Shown: in pieces, positions 11,562-24,600 of the stretch
Numbering within the stretch: the stretch's first letter is position 1
How the letters are laid out: every line of letters begins with the position of its first letter
Assembly (NCBI GenBank): GCA_001662425.1
Contig: BDDC01000046.1
Coordinates: 45,483 to 109,482, forward strand
DNA: 64,000 nt
DNA from: Chlamydomonas sphaeroides
Taxonomy: Eukaryota > Chlorophyta > Chlorophyceae > Chlamydomonadales > Chlamydomonadaceae
Direction: 5' to 3'
Notes under the pieces: generated by a model
Seen by the model: only the letters and a program-made list of their open reading frames with translations
Databases searched by the model: none
Told to the model about the DNA's origin: nothing
Translations under genes and position numbers: made by a program

Positions 11562-14500
11562 CTACCGCGCTTCCGGCACGCTGCGCATCCCCGCCTCCGC
11601 ACGCGCCAGGTTGCTGCGCGTGTTTGCCAGCAGCGCCTGCGCTCGCGCGGCGCGGCTGGTGCTGCGGAGCGGCGGCGCCGCCACCGCCGCCTCCCAGGCG
11701 GCGCCGCCGCTCGACACCCGGGGCGCCGATTCGTGGTGCGCCCCGGACCGAGTGGACCTGGACACGGGCTCAATCGCGAAGATGGGAATGTCCGACATGT
11801 CGCCATCGTGCTCGTAGGCATCGTCGGCGGCGGCGCCGTACGTGGAGGTGCCGGATACTCGCCAGGCGGACTTGGAGTCGCGCGAGGGTGCGGCGCGTGG
11901 CGGCGGCGCCGCGGGCGGCGGCGTCGCCGGCGCCGTCAGCGAGTAAGCCTGCGGCGACGGCAGCATACTCCAGCGGCGGCTGGCGCCGTTGCCATTGGCT
12001 CCGGCATCGGCTGTGCCACCAGCGACGCTTTCGACCTCGCCGATCCCCGCGAGGCTGCGGCGGCTGGGCCCGAGCAGGCTCGGGATGTGGGACTTGTTGC
12101 GAGTCAGGCCCCGGCTGGTGCCGCCTGCGCCGCCTCCAACGGTCGCCTGGCCGCCGCCGTGGCCAAACCCACCTCCGCCGCCGGCGCCGCCGCTAGAGTC
12201 AGCTGCGGTGGTGAAGGTGCGGCTGGCTCGGGGGCTGCCGCGCGGCGACGCCGCCCTGGCGCCGGGCGACCGCTCGACCAGCGCCGACGCCTGCTCCAGC
12301 GCGCGAGCGGCGGCGCCGCTGTTGCTCGTGCTGGTGCCGCGCACGCCAGTGGCGCCGCTGCCGTAGCCGTCACCGGCGGCGGCAATGTCGTCTGGGCCGG
12401 GGAAGGGCGTTCCGACGGCGCCGCCGGGGCTGTAGGGCCCGACGGAGAACCGGCCGGAGAGGCCGGCGGCGCCGCCGGGCGCTTCGCTGTGGAACGGACT
12501 TATAGCACCACCGCCGGCGTATGCGCTGCCGCTGTGTGCGCTGCTGTCGAAGATGCCGCTGCTGGTCCGCAGCGGGCTCGGCGCTGCTATCCGCGGGCCC
12601 GCGTTGTTGGAGCCCCCAGCCGCCAGGCTCCTGTGGCGCGGCGCGCAGGGAGGCACAGCGCGTCGCGCAGGGCAGTGACACCAACCAGGGCAACACGATG
12701 GGACAGATCACACAACACGTCACCAGCAAGGGCCCTGAAGGACTCACCTGGCCGAGGGGTACGACAGCGCTGGGGCGCGCGCCGCGGGCTCTGGCCGGCC
12801 GCCCCCTCCGCCCCCTCCGCCGCCTGCGCTGGCAGAGGCGGCGTCGCTGCCTTGCCGCCGCTGCGAGCCTGGCCCTCCGCCGGCTGCGGCTGAGCCAGCC
12901 GCCAGCACCGCCGTCAGGCGCTCGGCTTGCGGCGGCGGCCGGTCTGCGCACACGGGCGAGTTGGGGTGGCTTGGCTGAGCCTGGCCGCGGCTGTGGAGAT
13001 GGCTTTGGCTGCGGCTCTGGCTGCGGCTGTGGCTGCGGCTGTGGCTGCGGCTGTGGCTGTGGGAGCAGGGGCTGGTGGGGCCCAACGCGGTGCGATGCGC
13101 ATCCCAGCCGCCGCTACCATCCTCCTCGTCGTCGCTGTCGTCGCCGTCAGCGGCCCTGCCATGGATGTCGTACACGGCGAGCTCGTTGTCGTACACCGTG
13201 ACGTCGCTGCCTAGCGTACGGCCGCCGGCGGTGTTGCTGCGAGCCGGCGGCAGCTTGGCGGCGGCGCCGGTGCTGCGGCTGGCACAGCCGCTGCCGCTGC
13301 CGCCGCCACCAATGGCAGCGCCGCCTGAGGTGCTGGCGGTGCGGCTTGCCGTAGTCCTGCTGTCGCGAGCCCCGACCGGCATCCAGGCCAGAGAGGCGCC
13401 GCTGCCGTTGCGGCTGAGCGCAATGGTGATGGAGGTGTCGTTCAGGCCGCTCCTGTTAGCGCGACAGCGTGAGAGGTGGCAGGCACGGGCGCACGGACGA
13501 CGAGGCTTTGCCACCGACAACCAACAACCGACACCCAAACAAAGCCGATCGCAGTCGGTGTTCCTAAAGCAGCAGCACCTTGCAGCAAGTACGGCATGTT
13601 CGTTGGGTCCAACTGTCCAGAGCGCAGCGAGAGTAGGGGCCGCTGTCGCAGCCAGGCAGCCTCTTGGTCGCAGCTACGGTAGCGCTGGCCCGTCACGGGT
13701 ACCTCTGCACGGCCTGTTCAGCTGCATCGCCATGCCTGCACCGCCCCGCCTACGTGCGACGGATTCGCTTGCACAGCACGTGTACGGCAGCCCACCTGGA
13801 GTGCCTGTACGGCAGCTCGCCGTGAGTCGTGTCGTGCTGCGCAGCCGAACGAAAGGGCGACGGCGATGACGCGCCGGCGGCGCTGGAGGCGGGGCCCGAG
13901 GGCACTGGGCCGCGCTGCCAGCCGCTGCCGCTGTGGGGCAGTGTCCCGGCGCTGTCGGGGCCGGTAGGGAACTGCGGCCGCGCAGGGTGCCGAGCGCAGG
14001 CGTGTGAATTGGGCCCCCCACGAGCGAGCGACGCAGCGCACGGCGGGATGGCGGCGCTGCTGCAAAGGACGTGCGGCCCAAACAATGTCGACCCCGCGTT
14101 GCGGCTAGGCGCCCCTCGTGGGCTAGCCGCCCCTCATGCACGCACCGGCAGGGGCGAGGCACCGGCGCTGCTCGTTGTGCTCATGCCGATGCTGCGATGC
14201 GGCTGTTGGGCGGCGGCGGCGGCAGCGGCAACAATACAGCGGCACGTGGCGGCGGCGTGGGGCGATTATGGTTTTGGCAGCGGCCGCCGACGGCATGGCG
14301 TGCATGCTGTAGGTGCGTGCGCCTAGAGCGAGGCCCGGGCGCCTCATAGCCTCGTCCGCGGCTCGGTGCTCGGGCGTCTGATCCCACGGCGGCTGATTCC
14401 TCCGCCCGACCAACGCCGCGCCCGGCTGCTTGGGCCTGCTGCTATCAGCATGACACCACCGCCTGCAGCGCCTGACATGCGAACGATCGGCCAAACCGGC

Positions 14501-14921
14501 CCGCGGCACTCACTGTCGTGCCGAGCTGCTTTGCCAGGTGCGCTGGCAGCCCGTGCCGCTCGGCCAAAACCGAAGGTGTCCGCATCGCCGCCACCTTCAC
14601 GTCGCCATTGGCCTGGGCCACGGCCACAACCATCTCCTGAAGCGGTGAGGCAGGAGGCGCCGGGTGCTTGGCATTGGCGCCTACAACACGACCGCGGGGG
14701 CCAATGGGCATGCAAGTCCCGCACACGCCTTGACGTGCGCTAGGTTAAGGTCTTCCCATGCCGCCGCCCACGCAGCCCCAACCCACTCTCTTGTGCTCTT
14801 CCTCTGCGGCCTGCTGACGCTGCTTCCAACGCTCGGGTGAGAGCACGGAGGAGTCTGGCATGGCTACCCTGCTGGCGGTCGTGCGCTTGCCGGTGGGCAC
14901 TGGAGCATCCCTGTAGCCGTA
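11562..14921 (-). CDS. GLPSHL-family gene 3, N-terminal exon not found
   Basis: Unrecognised family. Exons in transcript order: 14787-14921, 14514-14636, 13796-13971, 12748-13452, 11562-12630 (735 residues known). The first listed exon carries SSVLSPERWKQRQQAAEEEH, equivalent to the LAPGW helix of genes 1 and 2. The second carries PSVLAERHGLPAHLAKQLG. The third begins FPTGPDSAG and ends at a phase-2 donor, as in gene 1. The fourth has SGLNDTSITI, GSGASLAW, VTVYDNELAVYD, an acidic run, and a Ser-Arg/Ser-His repeat near 13000-13070. The last has APSPLRTSS and ends in an Ala/Arg helical tail. No membrane exon could be placed upstream (14922-16025), so the start is open: either an exon was missed or this member lost its anchor. 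Confidence 0.65.
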
Positions 14922-16025
14922 CTGCAGCGCAAGGACAAGACGTGCACGGCAGGGAGAAGACCGCGACCACGGCCGTCAGTGATGTAGATTTTCTGGAAGG
15001 TGAAGTTTAGCAAAAGGCAAAACGACAGATGCCACGATTGCTGGGAAACATCGGGAACTTGACGAGACGAGGGTTGACTGGGGCCGTCACGGTAAGCAAC
15101 ACATTCCATGAGGTGTATGTACATCTCATAACGATACACGGCGGCGATTCCTTAGCAGGCCAGAGCAGGCCAGAGGCATGTGCAACACGACGAGGGTTCT
15201 TGAAGACACAAGACTGTGCTTCCCCACAGTCACAAACGCACACATTTGGGGGTTTGAGACTACCTGGCTGATTTGGGTGCGTTCCCAAGCAAGGCGTCAT
15301 GGCGTCACACACGGTTTCAGCAGCAAGTGGCCCACCTCATCTTGCTGCCGGCAGCATATGAGACCGCAAAATGGCATCGTGGGTGGGCGCTGTGCGCTGG
15401 CCGGGCCTTGTTAGGGCGTGCAGCGTAAAATTAAGTAACTAGACCCTAGTCGGATTGAACCTCTCCGATTGGCCCTATAGCAGGTGTACGTTGGTAAAAG
15501 CAGTCCACTATGATAGAGTCGGTGTGCGCGTGGTATAGATGGAGCGGTGCTTCAGATTCGAACGCAGCGATGGCATCGCTTGTATGTTGTCGGCCAAACA
15601 AGGGGTACTGCGCACTAAACGCAAACAACAGCAATTATAGTGTTGAATGAGGCCTTTGCCCTTTACGATTGGCTTGGACGGCGCGGGCGACCAGTTTCAA
15701 CCATGCCGCTGTCCGCGAGCGTTCGTAATTGGACTGCGCAGGACTAGATCAACACAGTGGGTTCGTGACGTACCTATGCGTGCCTGCCTGCTTGACGGAT
15801 GCCGAGCAACTCGTATAAACTGGCCGACTCGCCGGCGAGTGCGCGTCCTCGCACCCCGAGCTGGCTAAGGTGCAGGCGAGGTTTTATGCATTGAGAAACG
15901 CGATGAGCACCACTGCCTCATGTGGTCCCGCCGTACAGGTGCGTACGTGGCCGAGCACCGCGCCCCCGATCGAGCCTGCACAGGCCTGCGGCAGCCAACC
16001 CGACATCCACAGCCGCCGGCTCCCA
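14922..16025. other. Between gene 3 and the 3' end of gene 4
   Basis: Should contain the promoter and missing 5' exon of gene 3 and the 3' untranslated region of gene 4. No frame here resembles the membrane exon of the other members, and no independent gene is supported. Confidence 0.4.
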
Positions 16026-19000
16026 TCACGTCTTCAGCCGCGCCGCCTGCATCCGCGCCCGCAGCGCCTCCGCTCGCGCCCGCAGGTCGCTCGCAGCCGA
16101 CACCGCGCCTGCGGGTTTGGCTGCCGCCGGCAGCCCCAAACCCCCCGCCTGCCCCCCTGCCGGAGCCTCGCCGCCTTCGCCCCCCGTGAAGGCCCGCCAC
16201 CTGCTCCCCACGCCCTGGCCTGCTGCCGGGGGCGACACCGGCATTTCCTCGAGCGACTGCCAGGCGGCCTGCTCAGGCGCGGCTGGGCGAGGGTGCACGG
16301 CGGCGCCATAGTGCCCGCCTGCATTGCCGACCGCACTGGGCGGTTGCTGCCATTGCTGCCGGACATCAGCCACCGGCTCGTACTCGGGCGCAGGATCAGC
16401 CGCCGGTGCCGCGTAGGCCGGCTGCCAGGCGCCTGGCTCAGGCTGCTGCGGCTGGGATTGCTGCTGCGGCGACGTCTGCCACGGCTGTTGGTGTTGCTGT
16501 GGCGGCGGCGACGTCTGCCACGGCTGTTGCAGCTGCGGTGGCGGCAGCGACGTCTGCCACGGCTGCTGTTGCTGCTGTGGCGGCAATGGCGACGTCTGCC
16601 ACGGCTGTTGCTGCTGAGGATGAGGATGCTGTGGCAACGGCTGCCACGACGGCTGCTGTGGCGGCGGCGGCTGAAGTGGGGCGCTTGCCCAGCTACCGGC
16701 CCGGCCAGACCCCACGCCCCAGCCATCGTCACCGCTGCCGCCGTCGCCCACGGCAGGCCCGGGCCCCCAGGCGGCGGCGCCGCCGCCGGTCGGTGCACCC
16801 TGCGGCTCCTGTTCGTTGTCATCGTCCTGCAGCAGCTGCAGCTGCCATGGCACGGAAGGCTTACTGTACGACACGGAGCCGTACGCCGCGAAGCTCGCGT
16901 TGCTGCCGCTGCGGCCAAACTCGGCGGCGGCGGCGGCGCTGGGCGAGCCAGGCAGCCCCGGCCCCGCCGCGAAGTGCGCCGGCGGCGGCGCCGCCAGCAT
17001 CTGCCTGCCGTTGGCGGACGGCGAAGACGCCAGCGGGGCGAGGCCGGCGCTACTCCAGCGGCCGCCGGCGCCGTTTCCGCCACCCAGCGGGCTCGGCGTG
17101 TGTTGGCTGCGCAGGCGGGCCAAAGGGCCGCCGGCGGCGGCGCCGCCCATGCCGCCGTCCATGGACACGCCGTGCTGCGGCCGCTGCAGCTGCGGTCCGG
17201 AGCTCGGCCCCGGCGGCGCCGCCGACGCGGCAGTCCCCGCCTCCGTGTAACTGCGGCCCAAGCTGCCGTTGGGGGAGCCCAGCTCCCGCTCGCCACCCAG
17301 CTCGGGCCCCAAGGACGCTGGCGCGGGCGCGACGGGCGTCGCGCGGAGCGAGTTGGAGCGCGCGGCGCGCATCATGCTGGTGGTCTGAGGGGCAGGCCGG
17401 GGCGGCAGGACGGGGGCAGGACGCGGGCAGGACGGTAGGGCGAGGGCAAGGTGCGTTGGGGGGTTCAAGGGATGTCAGGGTCGTGGCACACCCGAGCAGC
17501 TGCTGTTGCCACGGAAGCATACCGGTACCCCAGCTACATCCGCACAAGCCAGCCAGGGCCCCGGCCTGATGTTGGGGACCTAGCACATCCCCTGCTCCCT
17601 ACGACCAGCACCTGCCCCGTCACCGTCGACAGGGCCGTAACGGGGCCGCACACCGGTGTCGCCGCCTGCGGCCTTGCCCCGCCCAACCACTTATGGGTCC
17701 TGCCTGGATCCGCCCTAGATCCAGGTCCGGATCTCTCACCTGCACCAGCTGCTGGATTTCGCCCGGCGACGCCTGCGGGTACCGCACCCGCGCGCGCCGC
17801 TCCACCGCCGCCGCCTCCACCTCGGCCGCCAGCAACCTCGCCTCCCTGCCCGTGTTGCCACTCGAATCCGAGTCCGAGTGCGAGTGCCGCCGCGGTCCCG
17901 ACGCCGTGCGCGATGGCGCCAGCACGGGCTCCAGCCGCTCCACGGCCGATGGGGGCGACACCAGGGCGGCGCTAGGGCTGTCGGGCGCCGCGTCAAGGCG
18001 GCCGCTGTTGCAGCTCAGCGGGCTGGGCACGGGCGCTACCCGGGCCAGGCTGCCCAGGCGGCTTGCCCCTGCGGCCAGCGCCTCCCGGAACGAGCTCGGC
18101 CGCGGCGACCCCGACTGAAGCTGTGGGCCGGACGCGGCGCCGCCAGCGTCACGGATCGAGCCCGAGGCCGGGTCGGGGGACTCCGCGGCGCCCTCGCCGC
18201 CGCCGCCACCGCCGCGAGCCGTGACGTTGTCATCGTCGTCGAGCGCGGCAAGCTTGTTGTCGTACACCGTGACGCCGCCGGGTGTCGTTGCGGCGGCGCG
18301 GCGGGCAAAGGAGGAGGCGGCGGCGGGGCTCTTGGGCGTGCCGGGCTGGCTGCCGCCGCGGGCTGGGGCGTCATCGTGCCAGGCCATGCTGATGCCGCTG
18401 CCGTGCCGCGTGGGCGGCTCGGGGCCGTCCTCCACCTGCAGGATTGCCGTTGTGCTTAGAAAGGCGACCGCCAGTGTAAGCCGCTGCAGGAGATATCTAC
18501 AGCCTATCCAGAACTTGTAGTGAGCTTCTCGGGAGTGTTCCCCACCTGAAACCGGATGCTGCCGGCGCGGCTGCCGAACCTGCGGACGCGAGCGCCATGC
18601 GGGTAACACGAGGACGGGCGGGGCGCGGGGTGGACCGGGCTGGGCTATTGCGGTGGTGGACTGCCTGCCTAGCCACCCTAACCCGGGCCAGCAAGCCACG
18701 GGCGCACGCCCCGCAGCGCCAACCCTCCTGCCGCCCGCGAAAAGCCACCCAACAACCGCCCAACGACCGCGGGACCCCCACCTCTCCAGGCCCGACGGGC
18801 GCCGGCCGCGGCCGCTGCCGCTGACAGCCAGTATGCCACGCGGCTTGGGCGAACCCGAGCCATCGCCGGCGGCGCCGCGGCCCTCGCGGAAGCTGCCGCC
18901 CTCGCGCCGTGCGTCGAACGCAGCCTCCAGGTGCGGGCTGCTGCTGCCGGCGTCAGCAGGCGCGCCGGGGCCCGGGGCCCGGGGCGAGGCGCCGAGGGCC

Positions 19001-20401
19001 CTCCGACCCACATCGCTGCCAAAGCTGCCGGTGGCGGGCTCATTGGCAATGCTGCTACGGCCCGAGCCGGAGGGCGTACCAGCCCGGCCGTGCAGCTGCT
19101 TAGTCAGGTGCGAGGGCAGCCCGCTGCGAAGGCAAAGGTGGTTGGTGGCAGGGGCGGGTGCCGGAGCGGGGGGCACCGTGTCAACGTGTTGGCGGGCAGC
19201 GGACTGGCAGCCGGAAAGCGGGCGAGCCGGGGTGAGGGCTAGGCAAGCGCTGCAGCGGGGCCGCTCCTGGCCGCTTGGGGGTGATGCCGTGCTGTACGGC
19301 CCCGCCATTGGCGGCTGCCGCCGCGGCGTGCGGGCGGGAGAAGCCGGAGCAGCGGCTCGCGGATGGAGACGGTTTGGGGGCTCGGCTCGGCTCGCGGTTG
19401 GGCGGCATGCAGGCAGCGGCGCAGCTCTTGCGGCGGCGCTCACAACTTTTCGGGCGCCATGGACGGCATTCGCAGCTTGACGGTCTTGGACTCGCGGTTG
19501 GGCCCGGACGCGACCTGCAGGTGGCGCAGACGATGCGGGGCCAGCGCGTCAGGCGGCCGCGCCCACCTGCATCCCGCGCAGGGCATCCCGTGCCGGCCGA
19601 TCGCGGCCAAGCCCAGGGCGCTGCGTCGCCGGTACGGCACGTGGGTTGGCACGACCGCACCTGGTACACCATCTCGCGCTGCCCCGCCTGCTGCGCTGCC
19701 CTGTTGTTGTTAGCCCTGCACGGAGCGGAGGCGCGGGCAGCCGGTGGCAGCAGAGTGCGGCAGTGCGCCTTGAGTAGGCCGTGAGCAAGATGGCCGGGCT
19801 GGTGGAACGCCTGCTCTTGCCCTTATCGGTCCGCCTCCGTTGCAGGCCCCCTCGTAACAGCCCCCTCCCTACCAGTCGGGCTGAAGCAGCGGGTCGACCG
19901 CCGCAACCGCTTTGGGCCCTTTCCGGGCGGCGTTGGGGACCGGGCCCACCGGGACGCGCTGTACATTTCGAGCATCCTTTTTCGGAGGCGGCCAAGTTTG
20001 CCGGGGCTGCGCAGGGAAGGAGCGGCGTGAGAGCGTCAGGGGGCGCGGGGGCAGGAAATCTTGATAAGGCGGTTAAGTGGGAGTGGGCACGCGTCGTCTG
20101 CTAGCTATGCAAAGCGTACGCAAAGCTGTTGGCATAGTTCATGTTGGCAGAGGTTCAGCCGAAAACACAGCAATTCGCATGTTTGCGGGAAACACAGCGA
20201 CTTAGACCTAGGATTATGTCGCAGTGTTCCGCTTGAAATTGCGCTAGGCAATGAACGCGCGGACGGCGACATTCTGGTGAACGCGCACAGGGGTTGACTT
20301 CGCACCTTCGGCGCGCGGCTGCAGAGCAGAAGGGCAGCTGGTACTGCGATCACTGAGATAGCGCAAACCACTAATAGCCCAATGATAGCTGCAGTGTCCA
20401 T
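16026..20401 (-). CDS. GLPSHL-family gene 4, membrane anchor, Gln-rich C-terminal half
   Basis: Unrecognised family. Exons: 20306-20401, 19873-19958, 19661-19715, 19444-19514, 18782-19123, tentatively 18515-18545, 17740-18435, 16026-17384 (about 911 residues). Residues 1-32, MDTAAIIGLLVVCAISV onward, form one hydrophobic helix ending LLLCSRAPK. Exons 2 and 3 join as VAAVDPLLQPDW plus a helix ending REMVYQ. Exons 4 and 5 join as VKLRMPSMAPEKFGLPSHL. The 232-codon exon has HGSGISMAW, VTVYDNKLAALDDDD, VPVPSPL and a closing helix RYPQASPGEIQQLVQ. The last exon has MMRAARSNSLRA, VPWQLQLLQ, four Gln/Pro-rich PWQTS repeats (about 16471-16610) and the tail LRARAEALRARM. The 31-base exon is only a phase-compatible guess. 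Closest relative is gene 5. Confidence 0.7.
16471..16610 (-). repeat. PWQTS/poly-Gln repeat in gene 4
   Basis: Four PWQTS units separated by Gln/Pro-rich spacers are encoded here. On the plus strand they appear as repeated gacgtctgccacggctg. They are in frame within the last exon and probably vary between strains. Confidence 0.75.
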
Positions 20402-21634
20402 TGCGGGTATGCGTCGCTGCTTTTGAACGGAGCATGCATGCCTGAGGTTTACGACAGTGTAGAGCAGTTGCCAGCGTGAAGCGCTCCAGAAATTTGTCAG
20501 GCGACTGGACTGCGCGCTGTCGGCATGTCGTACAGCGCTGGCACGGCCCCAGGGGCTTCAGCTTTTAGCCAGTGACTCCCTCGCTCAGTCATATAGGCTC
20601 CATAACGCTACCCATAGGTCGGGTACCCACACACCCACACAGCGTGACGCCGCGGAGGCGATGAATACGCAGGGACCGCCTGGATGCCAGCCAGAGGGAA
20701 TGGGCTCTTCCCTGAAGCCCGCTCTGCACTGAACCCTGTCCCATTGGTTTCAACACCTTGATTGAATCCTGTCTCGGTGGGTCGGTTGAGTCGTGCAGGC
20801 AACTCCAGTGTGAGGTCCCGTCAAGGTGTACGTAGCTTCGTCCTCTGGGGCCAGAGTCTCCTCAGCCTGGCGCCACGGAAATCGATGCGGACGCGTGTGG
20901 GTACGCCTGCGTATGTGACGTTTATGGAAAACTAAAGCGAAGCCAGGGGTGCAAGCCTGCGAAAGCAAGGATTCACTATATCCGGTAGCCTGCGTACCTG
21001 TGACGTTGCGCGCGCACCTAGCACGGCACATGGACTCCTTGGCGCAATTTCGCATCATGCTTTTGACATGGTTTCAGCGCCCGCGCCGTCACTCGTCCGC
21101 ATGCGACCACAGGAGAGTCCCCCCCTCTGTTCTCACCTCGCACCTAGGTCACGCCGCCAGCGGCTGCATTCCAACGGCGCACGTGGCCCATCTGGCTTCA
21201 GAGCCCCTTGCTCTCTCAAGGCCCTTGCACTCTGAATGCCCTTGCACCTCGAGGCCAGATACGTCGCCCCATCGGCCATAGCATACCAGTAACAAACCAC
21301 GCACAGTACGACCATCGTCAGTGTTGAACACTACGCACTCCCCCGTGCACCGGGGGTTGAGCTGCGGCGGCTCACATCGTATAGCAGTGCTGGTCGCACC
21401 CATACTCATACATGCCGTCATAGGATAGCGTGGAAGTCACTACTTGACTTCAGCAGTGCGGCACCAGGCTAACACGCCGTGCACGTGTACGCGTTCCAGT
21501 ACACAGGGCATATGCGGCGCCCCATCGTGGCGCGTTCTTCCCGCTCTTCGCAATGATGTGATGGGCATTCGAACCCAAATCCGAACGACCCATGTACGCA
21601 CGCACTCACGGCAACGCAATTCCCTTGCACGGCA
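20402..21634. other. Intergenic, promoter side of gene 4 and 3' flank of gene 5
   Basis: No supported gene. It lies between the start codon of gene 4 and the stop of gene 5, both transcribed leftward. It is less G+C rich than the exons. Confidence 0.5.
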
Positions 21635-24600
21635 TCACGTCCCCAGCAGGGACGCCTCCAGCCGCGCCCGTATAGCCTCTGCCCTCGACACCCGACTGCT
21701 GGTGCCGCTCAGCGCGGCGCGGGACGCCCGGCCTAACGGCCCCGCGCTCAGCACCGCGCCGCCCGCAGCGCCAGCTCCGCCACCCGCCGTCGCACCTCCC
21801 GGCACCACGCCGGCGCCGGCGCCTTCCTTGCCCTCGCCCCCAGTACCCCGCCTCGAAGGGGAGGCATGAGAGGACGCGAACGAACGCCAGCCTCGGCCTG
21901 GCGCTGCCCCGGCGGCTGGGGCTGGCGGCGGGTAGGAGTCGACCGGCGGCGTCGGCGGCGGCTGCGGCGATGCTTGGCGCGGTGCGCCGCCGCTGAACGT
22001 CACCGCGTTTGGCGCTGTTGGGCCCTGACCCGGATAGGTGTTGCCTGCTGGCTGGCCTGGGTCAGTGGCGGCGGAGGCCGGCAGCATGGCGGGCGGCGGC
22101 CGCGTCAGCCCTGCCGCCTGGTCCTGCCACTGCGCTTGGCCCCCCAGTGGGGTCTGATAGCGCGGGTCCCATTGCTGCCGCTGTGGCTGCTGCTGCTGCT
22201 GCGGCGGCGGCGGCGGCGGCGGCGGCGGTGGCGCTTGTTGATACGACACCGGACCCAGCATCGTGGGCGCGGCCCAGCCGCCGCTGCCGCGGCCATCCGA
22301 GCTGGGCCCCAGACGCATGGGAGCACGGCTATCGTAGCCCAGCCCGCGGCCGCCACTGGCAAAGCCTTGAGCGCCGGCGCCGGCGCCGCCGGCCGGCGCC
22401 GGGGGCTTGCCGTCCTCGCTCAGCTGCAGCACCTGCATTTGCCAGGGTATGCCCTGCGCGCGGAGCGCATCGCCCGTCCACTGGCCGTTCGAGCCCACCT
22501 CGCCGGCGTGCGTGCCGAGGGCGTACGGCATCTCGTACGACGGAACGCTGTACGGCGCCGTACGGAAGCGGTTGTCGTGTGCGTGCGGCATGCCATCGCT
22601 GACGGTGCTGGAAGCAAGCATGGCGGGGCCGGGCCGCGCGCCGGTCGGCAGGGGCTGCGCCGGGGGTGCGCCGGCGCCGGCGCCGTCCGCATAGCCGGGC
22701 ACCCAGGCCGACGCCGTGGGCACCTCGCTGAGTCCGTACGACGTGGGATAGTGTTGCTGCTGCTGCTGCTGTTGTTGCTGCTGTTGTTGTTGTTGTGGGT
22801 GTTGTTGTTGGTTGGCGTCGTAGTTAGCATAGCCGTGCGGCAGCTGCTGGCCCGCGCGGTGGTTGGGCAGCGGCGTCGCCTGCAGCGACGCCGGCACCGG
22901 CGGCCGCACGCGCGGCTCCTGGGCGCTGCCGCCTAGCGGGCTGGGCGCGACGCTGCGCGAGCGCTGCAGCGTGCGCCGGCCTGGATTGCTTACGTCGCCG
23001 TACGCATGACCACCCAGCCCGACGCCGCCACGGTCGCCCGCAAAGCCGCCGTCGTCGGCACGGCCCGCCTCCCCAGGCATGGCCTGGTGTTGCGACCAGT
23101 CCTCGTGTGGGGTGTGAGCGGAGCGGCGCTGCGGCGACTGGGCCGCCGACGCCTCGGTCTCGTGGGCCCTGAAGCTTCCAGGGCCGGGGCTGGGCTGGGA
23201 GCCCCTGGCCTCGTCCCTGCCCCAGCCGTCTTCGCCGGCCGAGGCGAGTGCCCCGTGCGGACAGGAGGCCCCGAAAGACACCCCGGCGCGCAGCGGCCCG
23301 CTGCGGGCCGCCCGCATATCGCTGACGGTCTGCGGGGGCGGAAAGGCGCAGGTTGGTGAGCTCGGGTGGGTTTGGCGTGCGTGCATGCGTGCGTTGGGGT
23401 CACACGAGGAGTCGGCGCAGGGCCCCGCGTGTGCCGCTGGACCGCCTGGCTGCCGGCGCGCGCCCCTGGCCCTTGGCCCCGTGCTACCCCCATGGAAGAC
23501 CAGGGTCTCACCCGCACAAGGCGCGACAGCTGCTCCTCCGTGGCGTCCGGGAAGCGCTGCCGCGCGCGGCGCAGTACCGCCGCCTGCTCGTCCTCGTCGT
23601 CTTGCGGCCCGAGGCCCGGTCCAGCCCCCGACCCGGGCCCGGCTGCAGCCGCCGGGTAGCCGTAGCTGCCGGCCTCCGCCGCTGCCACGTCGACGGCCAC
23701 AATCACCGGCCGCAGCTCCTCATAGTGCTCCGGCAGGGCCCTGTCGCCGCCCTGCATCCACTCCTCGTGCGTTGCGCGGCTGCTCGAGCGCAGCGGGCTT
23801 GGCGCGGGCACGACCCGCACCGCGCTGATGCGGCGGCTCACGGGCGAGGCCAGCAGGCTACGGGCGGATGCGGGCTGGGGGCTGGCCGCGGCGGCCGCCG
23901 TCGGCTGCGGGCTGCCGCAGGAGACGTGGCCCGCCACGGCGGCAGCGATGCGTTGCGTGTTGTTGGCCCCCCGCGGGCTGCCGCCGAGCGAACCCCGGGT
24001 CTCTAGCGGGTAGGTGCCGTCGCCGCTGCCCGCAGGCGAGCGCGCCGGGGAGGACTTGCCGTACGGGCCAGGCGGTGCGGCGCCCGCCGCGCTGCTGCAG
24101 TGCGCGATGGCGTCGGCGTGCTGCGGGCCGCGCAGGGGCGAGGCGGCGGCCCGGGGGCTGCTGCCTCGCGGCTCCAGGTCGCTAGGGCCCGCCCATGCCA
24201 TGGACGTGCCGCTGCCGCGCCGGCTGAGCGTGTCGGGGGCCTCGGGCGTCCGATCCCACATGCTCTGGCCGTGCGCGCCCAGGCCCCTGCGAGGCGGCGC
24301 AAGGAGTGGGCGCGGGCCGTCACGTTGCCGAGTGAGGTACGGCCCTAGCAATGGGCTCGGCAGGTTGCGGCGGATTTGCGCGCATGCCGGTATGCGTGCC
24401 TGTGCCGATGCACTGCTCGACGAGCGGCATCGCCCGTGCAGGCCCAGGCCCCCTGCACCCCACACACACCTGGAGGAGTCCTGCGTGGGTTGGTAATTGT
24501 GCCGCTCGCTGTCCGCAGTCGGCGCAGGACCGCCCGCCTCGTCCTCGCTCTCCCCATCGTCCTCGCCGATCTCAAAGCTGCTGCCGCTGCTGCTGCTGCC

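Noticed and set aside
13018..13066. Ggctgt/gcggct repeats considered as a regulatory array
   Set aside because: They are in frame in gene 3 and encode a Ser-Arg/Ser-His repeat, so a coding explanation is enough.
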